Shown: positions 45,391 through 54,317 of the stretch, one piece after another
Numbering within the stretch: the first letter of the stretch is position 1
Layout: the number at the start of each line of letters is the position of its first letter
From: Paraburkholderia sp. ZP32-5
Lineage (GTDB): Bacteria > Pseudomonadota > Gammaproteobacteria > Burkholderiales > Burkholderiaceae
Assembly: GCF_021390495.1 (NCBI RefSeq)
Contig: NZ_JAJEJP010000001.1
Location: forward strand, 1,116,001-1,180,000
DNA length: 64,000 bases
Reading direction: 5' to 3'
Program-made: the position numbers and the translations under genes
The notes under the pieces: model-generated
Seen by the model: the letters and a program-made list of their open reading frames with translations, nothing else
The model's database searches: none
What the model was told of the DNA's origin: nothing

Positions 45391-47156
45391 GCGTCGTCCG
45401 GGTAGCCATACCTCTTCTAAAGGGCAAGCGGCGCTTCTTCCTGGAAAAAGGGCGTCCGTGGAGCCTTGTTGAACATGTAATGTTGGCCGCTCTGGCCATA
45501 AAGCCTCGGACAGTCGATGAACTTGCCATATCCGGGGATCTTCCCCGCCGCCTAGTACTTGAAGCCTTAATTCGGCTGATGCGAGCGGGCTGGGTGGTGC
45601 TGCAACAAGAATCCAAGGGGGTCGTTTTCAGTGCGACACCCGCCGGAAAGGAGGTCGTCGGGGATGAAGAGTTGCCGCAGATTTCCAAGGTCACGAACAG
45701 ATGGATGAATTTTGTCATCGACAAAATCACGGGAACTATTTATCGAAGCCGAGAGCTACCATTCCTCGAGAAGCATTTGGTGACGCAACGCGCAGAGCGT
45801 GAGCCGCTGGTCTGGCTGGAGCCTCGGGAGGTGGAGGCTTTCGATGACACAACGGGCGTCTTGGCCGCTTTGTTCGACGATGATGAAAAATTTGTCAGCG
45901 TGGAACCGTCGTCCGAAAGAATGGTTGAGCGTTTTGCAATTGCGTCGGTTCGAAACGACGCAGTTGAGGGTTTGCCTGCACGTGCTCCTGATGAACTTTT
46001 TGAACTTGTGCGGAACGCTGCGCGCTCCGCACCTATAAAGCCTGCAGGATCGCAATCCCCACGTATTCCTTCTGGACAAGGAGTGTCGATTTCTAATAGG
46101 GCCGCTGAAATACCTTTCGACGCGATTTTCAGGAGCGGTGATCTCGTTCTTGGTGGACAGGCTCACAAGGAAGCGCTGCATCAGGCGTTGGACCGGGCTA
46201 GACATCGAATCATTATTCATTCCACCTTCATCACCCAGAGCGGCTTTGAGACAATCCGTTCGTTGCTTAATGGTGCGGTCGCGCGCGGTGCCATCATTGA
46301 CGTACTCTGGGGTCAAGATGATGACAAGGCTGATACCGTAACGAGTGCAATGATTGTGACGAAGCTCCGTGACGAGATTGATCGCGAAGGTATGAGTTCA
46401 GCATTGAGAGTGCATAGGTTTTCGACACGTTCTCACGCGAAACTCCTCGTTTGTGACGACGGCCGTGCCGACCGCATGTTCGCAATCGTCGGTTCCTGCA
46501 ATTGGCTGTCGTCAAATTTCCAGAACTATGAGGCATCTGTACGTTTCGCCGACCCCCAAGTCGTTGCGACAATACTTGAGCAGTTGGCCGATCTGAGCAG
46601 AGGTCACGACCGGCACTGGACCGAACTTACCAGTGAGATGGCCCGGCTAGCGGCCGAGGCGCGGCGCCAGCGCCCACCGTCCGGCAGCAAGGCCAAAGTC
46701 GCGATTGTACTCGGACCCCAGCACGCCCAATTCGGTCGTTTGGCGCGAGACGAGGCAGTGAGTCGGATATTCGTAACGAGTCACAAACTAGGTGCGGCAA
46801 TCCGCACGGCCGTGATTGTGCCCGCGATCACTGCGGTTGAAGAAAAGAATATCGATGTGAAGGTGTATTACGGTGTTGGCGCAGCGGATGCTTCCACGAA
46901 TGCGGCCCTCACTCAGTCGGGCGCGCGCGACGGCCTGAACGTACAACTCATTGAGGAACCCAGACTGCACGCAAAGATTTTGGCTTGGGACGATGATAGC
47001 GTGCTGATAACCAGTCAGAATTGGCTTTCTGCCGATCCGGGAGATTCCAAGCTGCGAAAGGAAATCGGAGTTTACGTCCGAGCGCAAGGCGTAGCGCGCG
47101 ATGTAATTGACAACTTCGAGGCCAGCCGGGTTGCAAAAGTGCAAGCGAATTCCTAG
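45387..47156 (+). CDS. PLD-family nuclease with N-terminal winged helix, Mokosh MkoB-like
   Basis: 589 residues. ATGA overlap with the helicase gene shows translational coupling. Residues about 28-75 resemble a winged helix (WSLVEHVMLAALAIKPRTVD, LEALIRLMRAGWVVL). Two phospholipase D motifs follow. The first is H350-A-K-L-L-V-C-D-D with VGSCNWLSS after it; the second is H528-A-K-I-L-A-W-D-D-D with ITSQNWLS. Two HKD half-sites make one nuclease active centre. Stretches IIIHSTFITQSGFETIRSLL and VKVYYGVGAADASTNAALTQ lie before each motif, as in defence-associated PLD nucleases. Together with the helicase it should degrade or remodel nucleic acid. No TM segment is seen. Confidence 0.85.
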   Translation: MSVVRVAIPLLKGKRRFFLEKGRPWSLVEHVMLAALAIKPRTVDELAISGDLPRRLVLEALIRLMRAGWVVLQQESKGVVFSATPAGKEVVGDEELPQISKVTNRWMNFVIDKITGTIYRSRELPFLEKHLVTQRAEREPLVWLEPREVEAFDDTTGVLAALFDDDEKFVSVEPSSERMVERFAIASVRNDAVEGLPARAPDELFELVRNAARSAPIKPAGSQSPRIPSGQGVSISNRAAEIPFDAIFRSGDLVLGGQAHKEALHQALDRARHRIIIHSTFITQSGFETIRSLLNGAVARGAIIDVLWGQDDDKADTVTSAMIVTKLRDEIDREGMSSALRVHRFSTRSHAKLLVCDDGRADRMFAIVGSCNWLSSNFQNYEASVRFADPQVVATILEQLADLSRGHDRHWTELTSEMARLAAEARRQRPPSGSKAKVAIVLGPQHAQFGRLARDEAVSRIFVTSHKLGAAIRTAVIVPAITAVEEKNIDVKVYYGVGAADASTNAALTQSGARDGLNVQLIEEPRLHAKILAWDDDSVLITSQNWLSADPGDSKLRKEIGVYVRAQGVARDVIDNFEASRVAKVQANS

Positions 47157-47509
47157 ACGTTGTCAAATTAGTCGTTCAGGGTAGCTGTCTCGCGGATCGA
47201 TTTCGGAGTGACGGCCATGCTGTGGGCGACGGGGATTCGTACTCCGGCAATTCCTTGAGGTCACGTTAGGAATGTTCGCTTCATCACGCTGACTGGCACG
47301 ATTCGGTGAACGGCGTTTTGTAGCGGTGCCATTGTCTCTTGCGGTTGGAACGACTCATTCGTTAATAGAGGAGCCTGACACTCGCGGACGCCGGTTTGCA
47401 AATATCGGCAAAGCTACAAGCAGCAGCCATCTAGCTCTCATGGGCGACAGTCGGTTTTGGCCAATAACCTAACGCAAACTCTCGGTGTTCGAATGACCGC
47501 AGTCGACGG
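47157..47509. other. 353-bp gap between defence operon and IS30
   Basis: No gene supported. Short decayed-looking frames only. It may be the boundary of the defence island, but no tRNA or attachment site is visible. Confidence 0.4.
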
Positions 47510-47532
47510 CGGATTCAACCGGTCGATGCAAC
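47510..47532. repeat. Left terminal inverted repeat of the IS30 element
   Basis: 23 bp; the transposase stop codon (47515-47517) lies inside it, a common economy in IS30 elements. Confidence 0.9.
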
Positions 47533-48681
47533 GATTTGGTTAAATCGCTCAGCCGGCGTATCGAAGTCTAGTGTTTTTCGGGGACGTTCGTTGAGCCGCC
47601 TGGCGACGGCATCCAGTCCGGCCTGTGAGTAAGCAGACAGATCAGTACCCTTGGGGAAGTATTGCCTCAGAAGCCCATTCGTATTTTCGTTCGAACCGCG
47701 TTGCCAGGGATGATGTGGGTCGCAGAAATAGACCTCAATGTCGGTTGCAACGCTAAAGCGGTGGTGCTCCGCCATTTCCGATCCCCTGTCCCACGTCAGC
47801 GATCTATAGAGTTCTCTCGGGAGTTTGCTGGCGTGTCGTATCAGCGCGTCGACCACAGCCGCAGAATCCTTGCTGGGCACTTTTACCAGCATCACGAATC
47901 GACTTTGACGTTCGACGAGAGTTGCAATCTGGCTCGTCGCGTTGCCATACAGCAAGTCACCTTCCCAGTGCCCAGGTATTGCGCGATCCTCCGCCGTCGC
48001 GGGGCGTTCACTGATCGACACGGCGTCGCGAATGTTCGTGCGACCCTCAGTTTTCAGTGTGTGATGACGGGATCGGCGCATGGTTCGAAAGCGTCGCAAG
48101 TGCTCAAGCAGTTCTTTTTTCAGGGCACCACGAGCTTGAATATAGAGGCTCCGGTAGATTGTCTCGTGCGACACCAGATAGTCCTTGTTGACCGCATAAG
48201 CATGCCTGAGCCAACCGGCAATCTGCTCAGGGGACCACTGCAACTTCAGCTTTGCAGCGACAACTCGCGCCAGCGTCTGGTTTCGCATAAGTTTGCAAAC
48301 CTTCGGCCGTCGTGCCCGCTGCCACGCGATCGCATCCGCCTGGCTTGCCCGATAGCCCTGGCTGCCCCCGTTGCGCTGCAACTCACGACTTATAGTGGAA
48401 GGGGCGCGTCCCAGCCTGGCTGCTATTGACCGGATCGACAATCCGGACACCAGTGAACGGGAAATCTCCTCGCGCTCCGCGAGCGTCAATGCCTGTGGCG
48501 CACGGTGCCTTTGCGGCGGCTGGATGCCACCGTTCTCCGATAGTATTCGCTGAATCGAAGAATGGCCCCGATCAAACAGTTTGGCAATCTGATGAATCGT
48601 ATCGCCCTTGCGCCATCGGTCCCACATCAGCGCTTTCTGGGTCTCGGAGTAATAAATTCTCGGTCGCTGTTTCATTTGCAA
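47515..48681 (-). CDS. IS30-family transposase
   Basis: 388 residues, full length for the family. It has an N-terminal HTH (YSETQKALMWDRWRKGDTIH, SLVSGLSIRSIAARLGRAPS) and then a DDE catalytic core. DRAIPGHWEGDLLYGN gives the first D. SLTWDRGSEMAEHHRF gives the second. DPHHPWQRGSNENTNGLLRQ carries the glutamate in the HPW-RG-NEN signature. No frameshift or stop is seen, so it is probably active. Ordinary copy of a widespread element. Confidence 0.95.
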   Translation of the reverse strand: MQMKQRPRIYYSETQKALMWDRWRKGDTIHQIAKLFDRGHSSIQRILSENGGIQPPQRHRAPQALTLAEREEISRSLVSGLSIRSIAARLGRAPSTISRELQRNGGSQGYRASQADAIAWQRARRPKVCKLMRNQTLARVVAAKLKLQWSPEQIAGWLRHAYAVNKDYLVSHETIYRSLYIQARGALKKELLEHLRRFRTMRRSRHHTLKTEGRTNIRDAVSISERPATAEDRAIPGHWEGDLLYGNATSQIATLVERQSRFVMLVKVPSKDSAAVVDALIRHASKLPRELYRSLTWDRGSEMAEHHRFSVATDIEVYFCDPHHPWQRGSNENTNGLLRQYFPKGTDLSAYSQAGLDAVARRLNERPRKTLDFDTPAERFNQIVASTG

Positions 48682-48710
48682 CTCCTCCGCTGCTCACGCA
48701 GATTCTAGGT

Positions 48711-48733
48711 GTTGCATCGACCGGTTGAATCCG
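48711..48733. repeat. Right terminal inverted repeat of the IS30 element
   Basis: Reverse complement of the left repeat over 23 bp, just upstream of the transposase start. Confidence 0.9.
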
Positions 48734-48961
48734 TCACGCGGAACTGCTCCCCGAGCGTCATGCCGCCGCAACGAACGAAAGTCCCTTCTTGGACGATTCC
48801 TGCCTTGGGATATAGGTGGTATTTCAAATCCGCGTTCGTCGTCCAATGCAACTTAGCAAAATCGGTTTTTGGGGAACTCACACTGGTAATTCGTTACCCC
48901 ATCAACACAGCCCCTAGCGGCAAACCACCGCCAGGGTCTTTACACGAGACGGCCAACCCAC

Positions 48962-50281
48962 CTACTTATTAACCATCCTCGCCGGCACACTAATAGCCAA
49001 CAACCCACCCAACACCATAAAAGCCGCCAACATATACATCCCCGAATCATTAGCCTTGGTAGCCTCCTTCAACCACCCCACCGCATAAGGGCTAAGGAAA
49101 CCAGCCAGATTCCCAATCGAATTAATCATCGCAATCCCGGCAGCGGCACCCGTCCCCGCCAGAATCGCCGTAGGCAAACTCCAAAACAACGGCAACGTAG
49201 TGAGGATGCCCATAGTCGCAAGCGTCAACCCAGCCATAGCCAGCAACGTGTTATGCGTCCAGACAACGGACAACACGAGCCCCACAGCCCCCGCAAACGC
49301 CGGCAATGCAATATGCCACCGCCGCTCCCTGTTCCGATCCGCGCTCTTGGCGACAAACACCATCGCAACCACAGCCGCCGCAAACGGAATCGCGGATAAA
49401 ACCCCAATCACAAACGAATCCGTCACCCCAGTCGATTTAATAATCGTAGGCAACCAGAAGCTCACCCCATAAAGCCCCATCACAAACGAGAAGTACGTCA
49501 GACTGAACATCAACACACGCCCGTTGGTGAGTACTTCACGAATCGGCATATCGTGCTTGGTCGCTTCCTCTGCCGACACCTGACTCTCCAGCAACTGCTG
49601 CTCTTCCTTCGTCAGCCACTTAGCCTTCGAGATCCGATCGTCGAGAACAATAAACACCAGAATCCCGACAATCACCGAAGGAATTCCTTCCAGCAAAAAC
49701 AGCCACTGCCATCCATGCCATCCATTCGCGCCGTTAAAGTTCTTGAGGATATAGCCGGAAACAGGCCCGCCAATCACACCGGAAAGCGCAATCGCCGTCA
49801 TGAACCACGTCGTCATGCGTCCACGTCGATGCGCCGGATACCAGTAAGTGAGATACAAAATAATCCCGGGAAAGAACCCCGCTTCGGCGAGACCGAGCAA
49901 AAAGCGCATCACGTAGAACATCGTCGGCGTGGTGACGAACATCGTCAGCATCGAGATCACGCCCCACGACACCATGATCCGCGCGATCCACACGCGCGCG
50001 CCGACCTTGTGCAGGATCACGTTGCTCGGTACTTCGAAGATGAAATAGCCGAGAAAGAAAATCCCCGCGCCGAAGCCATACACGGCATCGCTTAAACCGA
50101 GGTCGGTACTCATCTGCAGCTTCGCGAAGCCGACATTCACGCGGTCCAGATACGCGACGATGTAGCAGAGCATCAACAGCGGCGCGAGGCGCCACGTGAC
50201 CTTGCGGTAGGTCGCTTCTTCGAACGTGGAAGGCGGCGCGCCGGCGCCGGGATGGTGGAGCGGATCTGCGGGACTAGCCAT
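48962..50281 (-). CDS. MFS transporter, anion:cation symporter (ACS) family
   Basis: 439 residues from the ATG at 50279-50281, with GAGGAGACACGT upstream. WRLAPLLMLCYIVAYLDRVN is the typical ACS first helix. GVGFAKL-type VNVGFAKLQMSTDLGLSD, PSNVILHKVGARVWIARIMV and LGLAEAGFFPGIILYLTYWY follow; about 12 spans. ACS members import organic anions such as tartrate, phthalate or hexuronates with cations. Substrate is unknown. It lies 165 bp downstream of the SDR gene and on the same strand as SDR and aldehyde dehydrogenase genes, so it probably serves their pathway. Confidence 0.85.
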   Translation of the reverse strand: MASPADPLHHPGAGAPPSTFEEATYRKVTWRLAPLLMLCYIVAYLDRVNVGFAKLQMSTDLGLSDAVYGFGAGIFFLGYFIFEVPSNVILHKVGARVWIARIMVSWGVISMLTMFVTTPTMFYVMRFLLGLAEAGFFPGIILYLTYWYPAHRRGRMTTWFMTAIALSGVIGGPVSGYILKNFNGANGWHGWQWLFLLEGIPSVIVGILVFIVLDDRISKAKWLTKEEQQLLESQVSAEEATKHDMPIREVLTNGRVLMFSLTYFSFVMGLYGVSFWLPTIIKSTGVTDSFVIGVLSAIPFAAAVVAMVFVAKSADRNRERRWHIALPAFAGAVGLVLSVVWTHNTLLAMAGLTLATMGILTTLPLFWSLPTAILAGTGAAAGIAMINSIGNLAGFLSPYAVGWLKEATKANDSGMYMLAAFMVLGGLLAISVPARMVNK

Positions 50282-50446
50282 ACGTGTCTCCTCGTTTGTT
50301 GTGGAATAGAAGTACCGCCGTCGATCGATCCGGCTAGCGCACTGCCATGCACCCAAGCCGAATCAATCGATAGTGGCCGACAACACTGACTGCAAACTGA
50401 CTAAGGCAACGCCCATCTTCATGCACCACTAAAGCTAGTAAAACCC

Positions 50447-51205
50447 CTACACGCAGCGCCCGCCATCCACCTCAAGGCACACGCCGGTGATGAACTCCGC
50501 TTCATCCGAAGCCAGATAAAGCGCCGCATTCGCAATATCCTGCGGCGTCGAAAAGCGCCCGAGCGGAATGCCTGCGAGAAACTTCTGCCGGTTCTGCGGC
50601 GTATCTTCGACGCCCATAAACTCGGAGAGCAGCGCGGTCTCGCCAATCACCGGATTCACGCAGTTCACGCGAATCCGCTCCGGCCCAAGCTCAACGGCCA
50701 GCGCCTTGCTCGCGATGATCACCGCGCCCTTGCTGCCGTTGTACCAAACGAGCCCCGGCCTCGGCCGCACGCCCGCCGTCGACGCGATATTGATGAAGTT
50801 GCCGCCGCCTTGCTCGCGGAAATACGGCACGAACTCCTGCACGCTCCAGTAGATGCTCTTCACGTTGACCGCATAGACGCGGTCGAACTCGGCCTCGGTC
50901 ACTTCGAGCACCGGCTTGTTGCGATGCGTGGTGCCCGCGTTGTTGACGACGATCTGCACGCTGCCGAAGTCTTCGAGCGCGGCCTCGCGCAGCTTGCGCC
51001 AGTCGTCGCGTTGCGCGACGTTGCCGGTCACCGCGATCGCCTTGCCGCCCGCCAGCGCGATCTCGCTCGCAACGCGTTCGGCCGCGGGCCCGTTGAGGTC
51101 GTTGACCACGACGTTCGCGCCTTCGCGCGCAAAGGTCTTCGCGATGCCTTCGCCGAAACCCGAACCGCCGCCCGTGACGATGGCCGTTTTACCTGTCAAC
51201 CGCAT
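50447..51205 (-). CDS. Short-chain dehydrogenase/reductase
   Basis: 252 residues from the ATG at 51203-51205 behind GGAGACATC. TGGGSGFGEGIAKTFAREGA is the Rossmann TGxxxGxG motif, NDLNGP fixes NAD over NADP as likely cofactor, VVNNAGTT is the NNAG motif, and catalytic Tyr-Lys sit in WYNGSKGAVIIASKALA after INIASTAGV with its serine. The C-terminal ITGVCLEVDGGRCV closes the fold. It oxidises an alcohol or reduces a ketone. It is 83 bp downstream of the ALDH gene, a natural pair: alcohol to aldehyde to acid or the reverse. Confidence 0.92.
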   Translation of the reverse strand: MRLTGKTAIVTGGGSGFGEGIAKTFAREGANVVVNDLNGPAAERVASEIALAGGKAIAVTGNVAQRDDWRKLREAALEDFGSVQIVVNNAGTTHRNKPVLEVTEAEFDRVYAVNVKSIYWSVQEFVPYFREQGGGNFINIASTAGVRPRPGLVWYNGSKGAVIIASKALAVELGPERIRVNCVNPVIGETALLSEFMGVEDTPQNRQKFLAGIPLGRFSTPQDIANAALYLASDEAEFITGVCLEVDGGRCV

Positions 51206-51288
51206 GATGTCTCCGTTGTTTGTGATGGTTAGAGCAATGCGTTGCGTCACTGGGTGCACTCGCGTGCATCCAGCGTGTACCTCGATCA

Positions 51289-52728
51289 CTACCCGTGCCG
51301 GATCGCGATCGTCTTCAGCACGGTAAAGCCGTACAGCGCCTCGAAGCCTTTTTCGCGTCCGTGGCCCGAATGCTTGACGCCGCCGAACGGCAATTCGACG
51401 CCGCCACCCGCGCCGTAGTTGTTGATGAACACCTGGCCCGCGCGCACGCGTCGCGCGAGCCGCATCTGACGCGCACCATCGCGGGTCCAGATGCCTGCGA
51501 CGAGTCCGAACTGCGTGCCGTTCGCGAGCGCGAGCGCTTCGTCTTCATCGCGGAACGACATCGCGGCGAGCACCGGGCCGAATACTTCGTCGCGCGCGAG
51601 TCGATGGCTCGCGGGCACGTCGCGCAGCAAAGTCGGCGCCTGGTAGAAGCCGCTTTCGGGCGCCTCGGGAATCACTTCGCCGTGCGCGGCCATCGCGATG
51701 CCGTCGTGTTGCGCATCGGACAGGAAGTCCCACACGCGCTGCTGCTGTTTCGCGCTGATGAGCGGGCCGCAGTCGAGATCGGCCTTGGATGGCCCGACGC
51801 GCAGCGCCTGAAACGCGCTCGCGAGCCGGTCGAGCAGCGGTTCGTAGATCGCGTGATCGATCAGCACGCGGCTGCCCGCCGAGCAGGTTTGCCCGGCGTT
51901 CTGCACGATCGCGGAAATGAGGAACGGCAGCGCCGCACTGATATCGGCGTCGGCGAAGACGATTTGCGGTGACTTGCCGCCGAGTTCGAGCGTGACCGGC
52001 ACGTGGTTTTCGGCGGCCATCTGCGTGACGAGCTTGCCGGTCTCGGGCGAACCCGTGAACGACACGTGATCGATGCCCGGATGACGCGCGAGCGCGGCGC
52101 CCGCTTCGTGTCCGTAGCCGGTCACGATATTCAGCGCGCCGGCCGGCAAGCCGGCTTCAGCGGCCAGTTCGGCGACACGCAGCACGGACAGACACGCATC
52201 CTCGGCCGGTTTGACGACACACGCATTGCCGGTCGCGAGGGCCGCGCCGACGCTGCGCCCGAAAATCTGCATCGGGTAATTCCACGGCACGATATGGCCG
52301 GTCACGCCATGCGGCTCGCGGATCGTCAGTACCGTATAGCCGGTCTGGTAGGGCAGGGTTTCGCCGTGCAGCTTGTCGGCCGCGCCGGCGTAGAACTCGA
52401 AATAGCGGACTAGGGCGGCGGCGTCGGCGCGCGCCTGCTTGAGCGGCTTGCCGGTGTCGCGTGCTTCGAGCTGCGCGAGTTCTTCCTGGCGCGCGGCCAC
52501 CAGCAGCGACAGCCGGTACAGCACGCGGCCGCGCTCAGCGGCGCTCGCGGCGCCCCATGCGCCTTCGAAGGCGAGCCGCGCGGCGCGGACGGCGGTGTCG
52601 ATATCGGCCGCGGTGCCGCGCGCGAGTTGCGTGAACGGCTGGCCGTCCGACGGATCGAGCACGGCGATCGTCTCGCCGCCGGAAGCGGCGCACCACTCGC
52701 CGCCGATGAAATGCCGGGCTTCTTCCAT
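51289..52728 (-). CDS. NAD(P)-dependent aldehyde dehydrogenase
   Basis: 479 residues from the ATG at 52726-52728, with GGAGC before it. The ALDH fold is full length: [20 protein letters not shown] gives the PWNFP-like motif, and [15 protein letters not shown] the cofactor glycine. The glutamate is in [14 protein letters not shown], and the catalytic cysteine in [28 protein letters not shown] and the C-terminal [18 protein letters not shown] are both present. It oxidises an aldehyde to the acid in the cytosol. It is the first gene of the ALDH-SDR-MFS unit, so the imported compound is probably an alcohol, sugar acid or amino aldehyde precursor. Confidence 0.93.
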   Translation of the reverse strand: MEEARHFIGGEWCAASGGETIAVLDPSDGQPFTQLARGTAADIDTAVRAARLAFEGAWGAASAAERGRVLYRLSLLVAARQEELAQLEARDTGKPLKQARADAAALVRYFEFYAGAADKLHGETLPYQTGYTVLTIREPHGVTGHIVPWNYPMQIFGRSVGAALATGNACVVKPAEDACLSVLRVAELAAEAGLPAGALNIVTGYGHEAGAALARHPGIDHVSFTGSPETGKLVTQMAAENHVPVTLELGGKSPQIVFADADISAALPFLISAIVQNAGQTCSAGSRVLIDHAIYEPLLDRLASAFQALRVGPSKADLDCGPLISAKQQQRVWDFLSDAQHDGIAMAAHGEVIPEAPESGFYQAPTLLRDVPASHRLARDEVFGPVLAAMSFRDEDEALALANGTQFGLVAGIWTRDGARQMRLARRVRAGQVFINNYGAGGGVELPFGGVKHSGHGREKGFEALYGFTVLKTIAIRHG

Positions 52729-53057
52729 GCATGCTCCTTCAGTTGTCGCGCAGCGGCAGGGTGGCTGCGCGCTGTTCAGAAGCCGCGGTTCGCCCTGGTT
52801 CGGCGCCGCGGTTGACCGCATTGACAAGCAAAAGCACAAACACAAACGAGAGTTGTCGGACGATTATCGCGCCGTTCCCGCCCGGGGGCCATCGGGTGAT
52901 TAGCTATAATGGCGCATTCCGTATCGTCCGGTGCGCGGCCCGCTGGTTGGGGTCAGAGGGTTCAGGATGCGCGCGGTTCGCACATAGTGCGGATCCCGCT
53001 CGTGGCCCTACGCGCCGTACGCCGTCTTCCGATTTCCATCCAGTTCAGAGAGCGCTC
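52729..53057. promoter_or_regulatory. Divergent region ALDH/ppa with a perfect -10 TATAAT
   Basis: A TATAAT at 52905-52910 lies about 150 bp before ppa on the plus strand; no good -35 is at 17 bp, so this may be activator-dependent or chance. No gene seen in the 329 bp. Confidence 0.45.
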
Positions 53058-53585
53058 ATGAGCTTCAATCACGTTCCCGCAGGCAAAGATCTTCCGCAAG
53101 ATTTCAACGTCATCATCGAAATCCCGGCACAAAGCGATCCGGTGAAGTACGAAGCCGACAAGGACCTGGGTCTGCTCGTCGTCGACCGTTTCATCGGCAC
53201 CGGCATGCGCTACCCGGCCAACTATGGCTTCATCCCGCAAACGCTGTCGGGCGACGGCGACCCGGTCGACGTGCTGGTGATCACGCCGTTCCCGCTGCTG
53301 GCCGGCTCCGTGGTGCGCGCTCGCGCCCTCGGCATGCTGCAGATGACCGATGAGTCGGGCGTCGACGCGAAGCTGGTCGCCGTGCCGCACGACAAGATCT
53401 GCCCGATGACGGCCGATCTGAAGTCGATCGACGACGTGCCGGCTTACCTGAAAGATCAGATCAAGCACTTCTTCGAGCAGTACAAGGCGCTCGAGAAGGG
53501 CAAGTGGGTGAAGGTCGACGGCTGGGCGGGCATCGATGCCGCGCACAAGGAAATCAGCGAAGGCGTGGCGAACTACAAGAAGTAG
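53058..53585 (+). CDS. ppa: Inorganic pyrophosphatase, family I
   Basis: 175 residues, the usual bacterial length. [20 protein letters not shown] and [20 protein letters not shown] carry the family I signature with the D-G-D-P-V-D metal and catalytic aspartates; [20 protein letters not shown] and [11 protein letters not shown] follow. It hydrolyses pyrophosphate with Mg2+ in the cytosol and drives biosynthetic reactions. I start at the ATG at 53058 because the family start is conserved there; an upstream frame is longer but unnatural. It is followed by a strong terminator. Confidence 0.97.
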   Translation: MSFNHVPAGKDLPQDFNVIIEIPAQSDPVKYEADKDLGLLVVDRFIGTGMRYPANYGFIPQTLSGDGDPVDVLVITPFPLLAGSVVRARALGMLQMTDESGVDAKLVAVPHDKICPMTADLKSIDDVPAYLKDQIKHFFEQYKALEKGKWVKVDGWAGIDAAHKEISEGVANYKK

Positions 53586-53621
53586 AGCTGCGTAATCAGA
53601 AAACGAAAATTTCCTGAGAAG

Positions 53622-53647
53622 GGCGCCTCGATGGGGCGCCTTTTTTT
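53622..53647 (+). terminator. Terminator after ppa
   Basis: GGCGCC-TCGATGG-GGCGCC followed by seven T, 36 bp past the stop. Confidence 0.92.
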
Positions 53648-54317
53648 ATATCTGGACGCTGCGCATTTCTGCCGTCGAGCAAACATCGCACGCGTTGCGT
53701 AGCCATGCGCCAGAAGGTCGCCCATCGACAGCCGCACGCGAATTTGTGCAGTTGCTCCGCTCACGATAAATCGGGAAACGGGCAGTTTTCAACGGTCCCG
53801 GCCTCACGCCGCGCTTAACAGCACATCCTTATGCTGTGCTGCAGCGAATGCACTTCTAACCATCACACAAGTAGCGAACGGGCTCTCTCCGGGCTTACTG
53901 GTTATCACCGATATAACCTATCACGTTCACGTGATTGGAAGGTTTCATTACCCGTGCACAAAGCGCATCAGTACACTCGAATGGTCAGTGTGACGATGCG
54001 TGTTGCCATCCGCGGATCGGTAGCCACACGAATCATTTGAGTCGGCGCAACCGATGCGAGACCGGTGACGCGCTCACGATGCGACCGTGCGTCAACCGTG
54101 CGTCGACCGTGCGCCATTCGTCATCGCACTATGCGTGATCCGGCATCGAGAACTCGGTCATACCTCTTCTCACACTGACATAAGCGACTGCACCCGAGCG
54201 GAGCTTACCGGCGTCGGCGGCCCGGTCATTCGATGCACCGGGACGCGAAGGCAGCCGCTGCGAGCGGAATTCGGGTCAGCGTGGTTATTCATTGATAGAC
54301 ATGCGTCAGGAGTGACA
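53648..54317. promoter_or_regulatory. Long upstream region of the crotonase operon
   Basis: 670 bp without a gene. It contains the LysR-type dyad at 53900-53918, a second dyad ATCACG-TTCA-CGTGAT (53920-53935) and a shared block CATCAGTACACT (53966-53977) that may include the -10 (TACACT). The transcript would then have a leader of about 340 bp before the TTG start. Confidence 0.6.
53900..53918. promoter_or_regulatory. LysR-type operator, copy 1 (GGTTATCACCGATATAACC)
   Basis: Six-base perfect arms GGTTAT and ATAACC around seven bases, a T-N11-A type LysR box. The same 19-mer with one change in the spacer lies at 59513-59531 beside the LysR gene, and similarity runs on for another 60 bases. 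This marks the crotonase operon as a target of that regulator. Confidence 0.75.

Larger units (their letters stand above)
47510..48733 (-). mobile_element. IS30-family insertion sequence, complete
   Basis: About 1,224 bp bounded by 23-bp inverted repeats, CGGATTCAACCGGTCGATGC plus AAC (47510-47532) and its complement (48711-48733), identical over the arms. One transposase gene fills the element. No clear target duplication is visible (TGACGG-like left, TCACGC right), so the original insertion junction may have changed. Confidence 0.92.

Noticed and set aside
45387..47156. DISARM-type DrmC as identity of the PLD protein
   Set aside because: No DrmA, DrmB or methyltransferase gene is nearby and the helicase partner is of the SF1/COG1112 type with a kinase-like domain.
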